A stretch of DNA of 8,912 nucleotides, from the NCBI GenBank assembly GCA_938004015.1, contig CALKWU010000021.1, positions 1 to 8,912 of the forward strand, in the 5' to 3' direction. Below are positions 5,705 through 8,912 of this stretch, in pieces (position 1 is the first letter of the stretch; the number at the start of each line of letters is the position of its first letter). The stretch is from an uncultured Oceanobacillus sp. (GTDB lineage Bacteria > Bacillota > Bacilli > Bacillales > Amphibacillaceae). The translations under genes were made by a program, and so were the position numbers. Below the pieces are notes generated by a model. That model saw nothing but the letters and a program-made list of their open reading frames with translations, was not told the origin of the DNA and ran no database searches.

Positions 5705-6988
5705 TCACTCACCCTTTTCCCGATAAAACTGACTGAAAGACATGCCATGTTGCCGTTCAAGCAACATGACCTCGACTTCCATGCCCGCTTGATATCCTTT
5801 CGTTCCAGCCGGGAAAACGATGAGTGCATCCGCTTCCGCAAGCGATGAGACGACACTCGATTTATCCAGTCCTAAAGGGGTGGCAACCAATCGGCCATTT
5901 TGAAAAGACAATTTTCCTCGAACAAAACGGTCGAAAGGATTCGCTTTCGGAAAGTCGGCTCCTAAACAGGCTGCCGTTTTTTCGAGCAGTGGATAGCGGG
6001 CGCCTGCCACAGTGCGGATGAATGGTCTCGCAAACAATTCAAAACCGACATAACAGGCGGAAGGATTGCCGGAAAGTGCGAAAATCATTTTCCCATCCTT
6101 CTCCGCGGCCGTCGTCACACTACCCGGACGCATACCGACTTTATTGAAAAGCACGTCGGCATCCATCTTTTTGAATATATCCGGCATAAAATCATAGTCA
6201 CCGACGGAAACTCCACCGGTTGTGACTAAAACATCTACATCATGTAAGCCTGCTTCGATTCTCGTGAAATTTTCATCCAAGTCATCGGATAGTTTCCCTA
6301 AATATACCGGCTCTCCACCAGCCCGCAAAACTTGCGCATAAATCATATAGCCATTGCTGTTTCTTATTTTTCCCGGCTGCAACGGTTCCGCAACATCGAG
6401 GAGTTCACTTCCCGTAACGAAAATGCCGACTTTCGGTTTTTTCCTCACGGGGACTTTTTCGTACCCAAAGGTGGCAAGTAATGCAATGATGCCCGGATTG
6501 ATGTAAGAGCCTGCTTCCACTAATACTTTCCCTTGTGGGATGTCTTCCCCGGTAAACGAGATATTTTTATTTTTTTGGATTGGTCGGCGGACGTGGATAT
6601 GCGGTTTTCCTTCCAATGCGACTTCTTTCACCGCTTCCAACATGATGACAGCATCGGCCCCTTGTGGAATTTGTCCACCGGTCATGATTCGAACCGCTTC
6701 GCTTTCCTTTACCGTGCCGACAAAGACATCCCCCGCAGCCACTTCCCCAATGATCTGGAGGACGTTCGGGGAGTGGGTCGTCGCTCCGACTGTATCTTCT
6801 GAACGGACGGCAAATCCATCATAGGGTGAACGGTCAAATGGCGGCATGGGATGTGTCGCAATCAGATCTTCCCCGAGAAAATGACCGTTCGCTTCAAATA
6901 GAGAAAGGGGATGGATTTTGCCTTTTTCCGCTCTTTCCAAGACGAGTGAAACCGCTTCCTTAAATTGAATCGGTCTACGCTTCATCAT
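5705..6988 (-). CDS. moeA: Molybdopterin molybdenumtransferase MoeA
   Basis: MoeA inserts molybdate into adenylylated molybdopterin in the cytoplasm, completing the basic molybdenum cofactor. The 427 residues cover the whole family. Visible motifs in order are PPFDRSPYDGFAVR (49-62), MTGGQIPQGADAVI (102-115), VTGSELLD followed by a GKIRNSNG loop, TTGGVSVGDYDF, GMRPG, and ALSGNPSACYVGFE near the C-terminal third. The 5' end reads GTG-ATG-ATG-AAG. AGGAGG at 7000-6995 lies 3 bases from the GTG, 6 from the first ATG (6988) and 9 from the second (6985), so 6988 is chosen and 6985 is possible. It heads moeA-mobB-ctaB and has its own -10 element. Needing a molybdoenzyme such as nitrate reductase fits the anaerobic theme of the neighbouring regulator, but that enzyme is not in the window. 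Confidence 0.95.
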   Translation of the reverse strand: MMKRRPIQFKEAVSLVLERAEKGKIHPLSLFEANGHFLGEDLIATHPMPPFDRSPYDGFAVRSEDTVGATTHSPNVLQIIGEVAAGDVFVGTVKESEAVRIMTGGQIPQGADAVIMLEAVKEVALEGKPHIHVRRPIQKNKNISFTGEDIPQGKVLVEAGSYINPGIIALLATFGYEKVPVRKKPKVGIFVTGSELLDVAEPLQPGKIRNSNGYMIYAQVLRAGGEPVYLGKLSDDLDENFTRIEAGLHDVDVLVTTGGVSVGDYDFMPDIFKKMDADVLFNKVGMRPGSVTTAAEKDGKMIFALSGNPSACYVGFELFARPFIRTVAGARYPLLEKTAACLGADFPKANPFDRFVRGKLSFQNGRLVATPLGLDKSSVVSSLAEADALIVFPAGTKGYQAGMEVEVMLLERQHGMSFSQFYREKGE

Positions 6989-7002
6989 CACCCACCTCCT
7001 GT

Positions 7003-7015
7003 TTTCTCAATTATA
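7003..7015 (-). promoter_or_regulatory. Predicted promoter of moeA-mobB-ctaB
   Basis: A consensus TATAAT -10 reads on the minus strand at 7015-7010, directly behind the T-run of the upstream terminator. The start would be near 7003, giving a leader of about 15 bases that holds only the ribosome binding site. No good -35 is seen at 16-18 bp spacing and no Fnr box lies here, so this operon does not appear to share the Fnr-type control. Confidence 0.5.
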
Positions 7016-7016
7016 C

Positions 7017-7064
7017 AAAAAAAGCACTCTCATTGCAGAATGGCATATTCCAGCGAGTGCTTTT
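7017..7064 (-). terminator. Rho-independent terminator of the DUF2249 gene
   Basis: On the minus strand AAAAGCACTC (7064-7055) pairs with GAGTGCTTTT (7029-7020) to form a 10-bp stem, with a smaller GAAT/ATTC stem inside the 25-base loop. The right arm runs into seven consecutive T (7023-7017). It lies 6 bases past the DUF2249 stop and separates that gene from moeA. Confidence 0.88.
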
Positions 7065-7070
7065 ACAGGG

Positions 7071-7310
7071 TTATTTTTTTCCGATGACGACTTTCCATAT
7101 TTCCGGGCCTTCTTCCAAATACTTCCAGGTGAATTCCCCTTCCCGCTCGATCATGAATTGATAATACAATGGTTTGGGATCATGATCATTGGAAAGATGC
7201 ATATATTCTCCTGGTTTGAGTTTATCGAATATGTTAAATATACGGATATGACGAATTCTTGGAGCAATATCGGGTGCATGCACTTTTACACGATAAATCA
7301 CATCATTCAT
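7071..7310 (-). CDS. DUF2249 domain protein
   Basis: This is a 79-residue soluble protein made of a single DUF2249 domain. The hallmark stretch is KPGEYMHLSNDHDPKPLYYQF (32-52, with Asp42, His43, Asp44 and Pro45 invariant-looking), followed by GEFTWKYLEEGPEIWKVVI near the C terminus. The family's biochemistry is not settled. From general knowledge, such proteins recur near denitrification, hemerythrin and NO-response genes. The ATG at 7310 is chosen because GGAGG lies 8 bases upstream; the ATG at 7325 in frame would place that ribosome binding site inside the coding sequence. It is divergent from the Crp/Fnr-family gene, with an Fnr-type box at -41.5 of its predicted promoter and its own terminator. 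It is thus probably a single-gene unit activated together with the reductase. Confidence 0.88.
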   Translation of the reverse strand: MNDVIYRVKVHAPDIAPRIRHIRIFNIFDKLKPGEYMHLSNDHDPKPLYYQFMIEREGEFTWKYLEEGPEIWKVVIGKK

Positions 7311-7351
7311 TTCACAAACCTCCATCTGGGTGTTTTACATTTCATGTAGTC

Positions 7352-7364
7352 TACTTATATGATA
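7352..7364 (-). promoter_or_regulatory. Predicted -10 and start of the DUF2249 gene
   Basis: TATCAT reads on the minus strand at 7364-7359, placing the start near 7352. The palindrome centred at 7393.5 is then exactly at -41.5. The leader to the ATG at 7310 is about 42 bases. Confidence 0.55.
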
Positions 7365-7380
7365 GGTCATCTTTTATTGT

Positions 7381-7406
7381 TAATCAGTGATCATACTCAC
7401 TGATTA
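7381..7406. promoter_or_regulatory. Fnr-type operator, DUF2249 side, with extended 26-bp palindrome
   Basis: The core AGTGA-TCATAC-TCACT (7386-7401) is an Fnr-type box. The symmetry extends further: TAATCAGTGA pairs with TCACTGATTA, giving perfect 10-bp arms around a 6-bp centre. It sits at -41.5 relative to the leftward promoter. Its centre is 22 bp, about two helical turns, from the next box, so two regulator dimers could bind on the same face. Confidence 0.75.
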
Positions 7407-7407
7407 C

Positions 7408-7423
7408 TGTGATTTTACTCACA
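7408..7423. promoter_or_regulatory. Fnr-type operator, regulator side (autoregulation)
   Basis: TGTGATTTTACTCACA matches TGTGA-N6-TCACA perfectly and closely resembles the box at 444-459. Its centre, 7415.5, lies 41.5 bp before the rightward start predicted at 7457. The regulator gene therefore probably activates its own transcription, as fnr does in B. subtilis. Confidence 0.78.
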
Positions 7424-7444
7424 CCAAATTAGGGTATGATAGTA

Positions 7445-7457
7445 TAACATAGATAGA
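7445..7457 (+). promoter_or_regulatory. Predicted -10 and start of the Crp/Fnr-family gene
   Basis: TAACAT at 7445-7450 keeps the TAnnnT core and places the start near 7457, with the box at 7408-7423 at -41.5. Overlapping alternatives (TATGAT at 7435, TATAAC at 7443) are better by sequence but fit the operator spacing less well. Confidence 0.45.
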
Positions 7458-7475
7458 AATGAAGGAGGGTATTCT

Positions 7476-8165
7476 ATGCGGCGCAACTCCGTAAAAGATT
7501 TATTGCAACAGTTCCCTTTGTTCAAGCATTTGACCGATGAAGAAATGGAACCGGTGCTCGAAATCGCCCGTAACCGCGTGTATCGGAAAGGAACACATTT
7601 ATTCATGCAGGGTGATCCATTGACGAATGTTTATTTCATTATGCACGGGAAAATCAAAATCTATCGGACGGATTTACAAGGAAAGGAACAAATCGTCAAT
7701 GTCCTTGGAGAAAATGAAATGTTTCCCCATCAAGGATTTTTCCGCAATGACGATTATCCGGCCCATGCGGAAGTGTTGGATGAAGCGACATTGATCTACA
7801 TTCCCATCCATCAGTTCGAACAATTCCTCATTTCCAATCCGGAAGTCAGCGTGAAAGTATTCCGGGTATTGGGGGATATCATTGTTGATTTACAAAACCG
7901 GTTGGAAGAACAAATTCTTTACAATACGTATGAGCAGATCATTTTATTGTTGCTCCGTCTGACGAAAAGCCACGGAAAAGAAATCGCGGACGGCAGTTTC
8001 CAAATAACAACGCCATTTACGAACCGGGATTTGGCCAATATGATCGGTTCAAGCCGGGAAACCGTGAGCAGAACTTTGACCCAACTGAAAAAGAACAATC
8101 TGATCGAAACAAAAAGCGGCAAGATCATCGTCGATCGAGCGAAACTGGAAGAAGAACTGTATTAA
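7476..8165 (+). CDS. Crp/Fnr-family transcriptional regulator without cysteines
   Basis: This 229-residue protein has an N-terminal cyclic-nucleotide-like beta-barrel (about 15-120, with GKIKIYR at 58-64), a long dimerisation helix (about 122-150) and a C-terminal winged helix-turn-helix (about 180-220). The recognition helix SSRETVSRTL places Arg194, Glu195 and Arg199 where Crp uses Arg-Glu-Arg to read TGTGA, matching the three boxes in the window. There is no cysteine anywhere. B. subtilis Fnr holds its 4Fe-4S cluster with C-terminal cysteines and E. coli Fnr with N-terminal ones, so this cannot be a classical oxygen-sensing Fnr. Cysteine-free members such as Pseudomonas Dnr sense NO through heme; His85 in MFPHQGFF is a candidate ligand by inspection only. 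The start has GAAGGAGGG at 7461-7469. It probably activates itself, the DUF2249 gene and the reductase operon. Family certain, signal unknown. Confidence 0.93.
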   Translation: MRRNSVKDLLQQFPLFKHLTDEEMEPVLEIARNRVYRKGTHLFMQGDPLTNVYFIMHGKIKIYRTDLQGKEQIVNVLGENEMFPHQGFFRNDDYPAHAEVLDEATLIYIPIHQFEQFLISNPEVSVKVFRVLGDIIVDLQNRLEEQILYNTYEQIILLLLRLTKSHGKEIADGSFQITTPFTNRDLANMIGSSRETVSRTLTQLKKNNLIETKSGKIIVDRAKLEEELY

Positions 8166-8169
8166 AAAC

Positions 8170-8202
8170 TGGGACAATCAGGGGCTGTCCCCGTTCGTCC
8201 CA
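8170..8202. repeat. Single palindromic repeat unit (REP-like), copy 3, between converging genes
   Basis: A single 33-bp unit runs TGGG...CCCA with GGGG-CTGT-CCCC (8181-8192) at its core. An 8-bp outer stem, ACTGGGAC with GTCCCAGT (8168-8175 and 8197-8204), makes it a hairpin. It belongs to the same family as the units at 324-389 and 4213-4280. It begins 4 bases after the regulator stop and contains the stop codon and last residues of the converging lipoprotein gene. It likely helps end transcription from both sides, though no strong T-run follows. Confidence 0.78.
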
Positions 8203-8771
8203 GTCAGCACTTTGAAATCTACTTCCGCTTCGATTTCGCGGTGCATCGTCCCATCATAAAAGGCGGTTGTCGCTTTCACCGTGTAATAACCGGGTGGAAA
8301 CCCGTCACGTTCCAACAAATCCTCGATGAATGCTATATACTCCTCCGAGTGCAGTTCTTCCGAATAAAAAATTCCTTGTTTCATAAATTCTTGCCGAAAC
8401 GGATCGTTTGGCATCAATGGACTATATATAGCGACTTCCCTTATAGCTGGTGCAAACTCATGACCCCTTATTTGCTCTTCTATCCGGAACATGACTGCAG
8501 GGGAACCATGAACAATTGTGATTTTCTCATCCCCCGTATGAATGATCTCACCATACAATTCCACCGGTTCTTCCGGCCGATACTCTTCTTTTTCACTCAC
8601 TAGCCGAAAGACAAAATCGTCTTCAGATTGTTCATCAATCGTTTGTTTCACTTCAAATTCATCCAACTTTTCTTGAATTTCAACTAACTCCGCTTGAGAG
8701 ATTCGATTCGGATCACCACCACATCCAGTAAGTAACAAAGCCAAAATGAACATGCTAATAAAAACCCTCAA
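8178..8771 (-). CDS. Lipoprotein of unknown function
   Basis: The 197-residue product begins with a short hydrophobic signal and a lipobox LLTG-C, with Cys17 as the lipid-modified residue. It should be anchored to the outer face of the membrane. The body, from about residue 50 (FVFRLVSEKEEYRPEEPVEL), has alternating beta-strand patterning (VELYGEIIHTG, ITIVHGSP) suggesting an immunoglobulin-like or BsuPI-like fold; this is by eye only. I do not recognise a named family. The TTG at 8771 is chosen because AAGGAGG ends 8 bases upstream and it gives a normal signal peptide. A GTG at 8798 would place that ribosome binding site inside the gene. The last residues (GTNGDSP) and the stop are encoded by the palindromic repeat at 8170-8202, so the natural C terminus may have been altered. 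No link to the reductase is evident. Confidence 0.8.
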   Translation of the reverse strand: MRVFISMFILALLLTGCGGDPNRISQAELVEIQEKLDEFEVKQTIDEQSEDDFVFRLVSEKEEYRPEEPVELYGEIIHTGDEKITIVHGSPAVMFRIEEQIRGHEFAPAIREVAIYSPLMPNDPFRQEFMKQGIFYSEELHSEEYIAFIEDLLERDGFPPGYYTVKATTAFYDGTMHREIEAEVDFKVLTGTNGDSP

Positions 8772-8912
8772 CCATCCCACCTCCTTGGATATCTTCACTA
8801 AGATAGTCGATGGGAAATGGAAAATGTTTCATCTTATCGTTCTATTCATATCGTTTAAGTAGAATCATATGTTTCTGAATCATATTTTATATTTATATTA
8901 TTATTGTATTGA

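Noticed and set aside
5701..5856. N-terminal extension of mobB overlapping moeA
   Set aside because: The ATG at 5700 begins the conserved P-loop strand and has a ribosome binding site; the extension lies entirely within the moeA coding region.
7476..8165. Calling the regulator Fnr (oxygen sensor)
   Set aside because: It has no cysteine residues, so the Fe-S cluster of Fnr proteins cannot form. Only the family name is used and no symbol is given.
8772..8912. Promoter or gene upstream of the lipoprotein
   Set aside because: AT-rich DNA with a possible TATCTT -10 at 8805-8800 but no matching -35, and no open frame with a ribosome binding site.

Overview
The window looks like chromosomal DNA of a Bacillaceae-type Firmicute. 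It has strong AGGAGG-type ribosome binding sites, occasional TTG starts, Bacillus-style Fnr boxes (TGTGA-N6-TCACA) and AT-rich intergenic DNA. Every complete gene is intact. No rRNA, tRNA, CRISPR array or transposase gene was seen.

Layout. 1-260 (-) is the 5' part of a DUF1648 membrane protein that runs off the left edge. 261-519 holds a paired palindromic repeat and an Fnr-type promoter. 520-2851 (+) is a tight operon for a B-family (ba3-like) heme-copper enzyme: subunit IIa, CuA subunit II and catalytic subunit I. 2852-3015 holds a long AT-rich hairpin. 3016-4205 (+) encodes a SCO copper chaperone overlapping a polytopic membrane protein that is probably a metal-centre assembly factor. 4213-4280 is a second paired palindromic repeat between converging genes. 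4285-6988 (-) is moeA-mobB-ctaB (molybdenum cofactor synthesis plus heme O synthase). 7017-7064 is a clear terminator. 7071-7310 (-) is a small DUF2249 protein, divergent from a Crp/Fnr-family regulator at 7476-8165 (+). A third palindromic repeat separates that regulator from a converging lipoprotein gene (8178-8771, -). 8772-8912 is AT-rich upstream DNA in which no gene was found.

Main reading. Automatic annotation would call the operon a ba3-type cytochrome c oxidase. Subunit I keeps all six metal-ligand histidines, but the active-site tyrosine of oxygen reductases (the Y of the HPxxY motif) is asparagine, in GHTLVN. Loss of that tyrosine is a hallmark of nitric oxide reductases in the heme-copper superfamily. 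A CuA-dependent, cytochrome c-linked NO reductase is known from Bacillus azotoformans. I therefore infer that this is a CuA-type NO reductase rather than an oxidase.

Context supports this. The regulator contains no cysteine, so it cannot carry an Fe-S cluster as B. subtilis Fnr does; it may sense NO or another ligand. Matching 16-bp boxes lie upstream of the reductase operon, the DUF2249 gene and the regulator gene. In all three cases the box is centred 41.5 bp before the start expected from a TAnnnT -10 element, the geometry of activation by this family. Molybdenum cofactor genes next door fit nitrate respiration. The window may be a compact nitrate/NO-respiration island with its own regulator.
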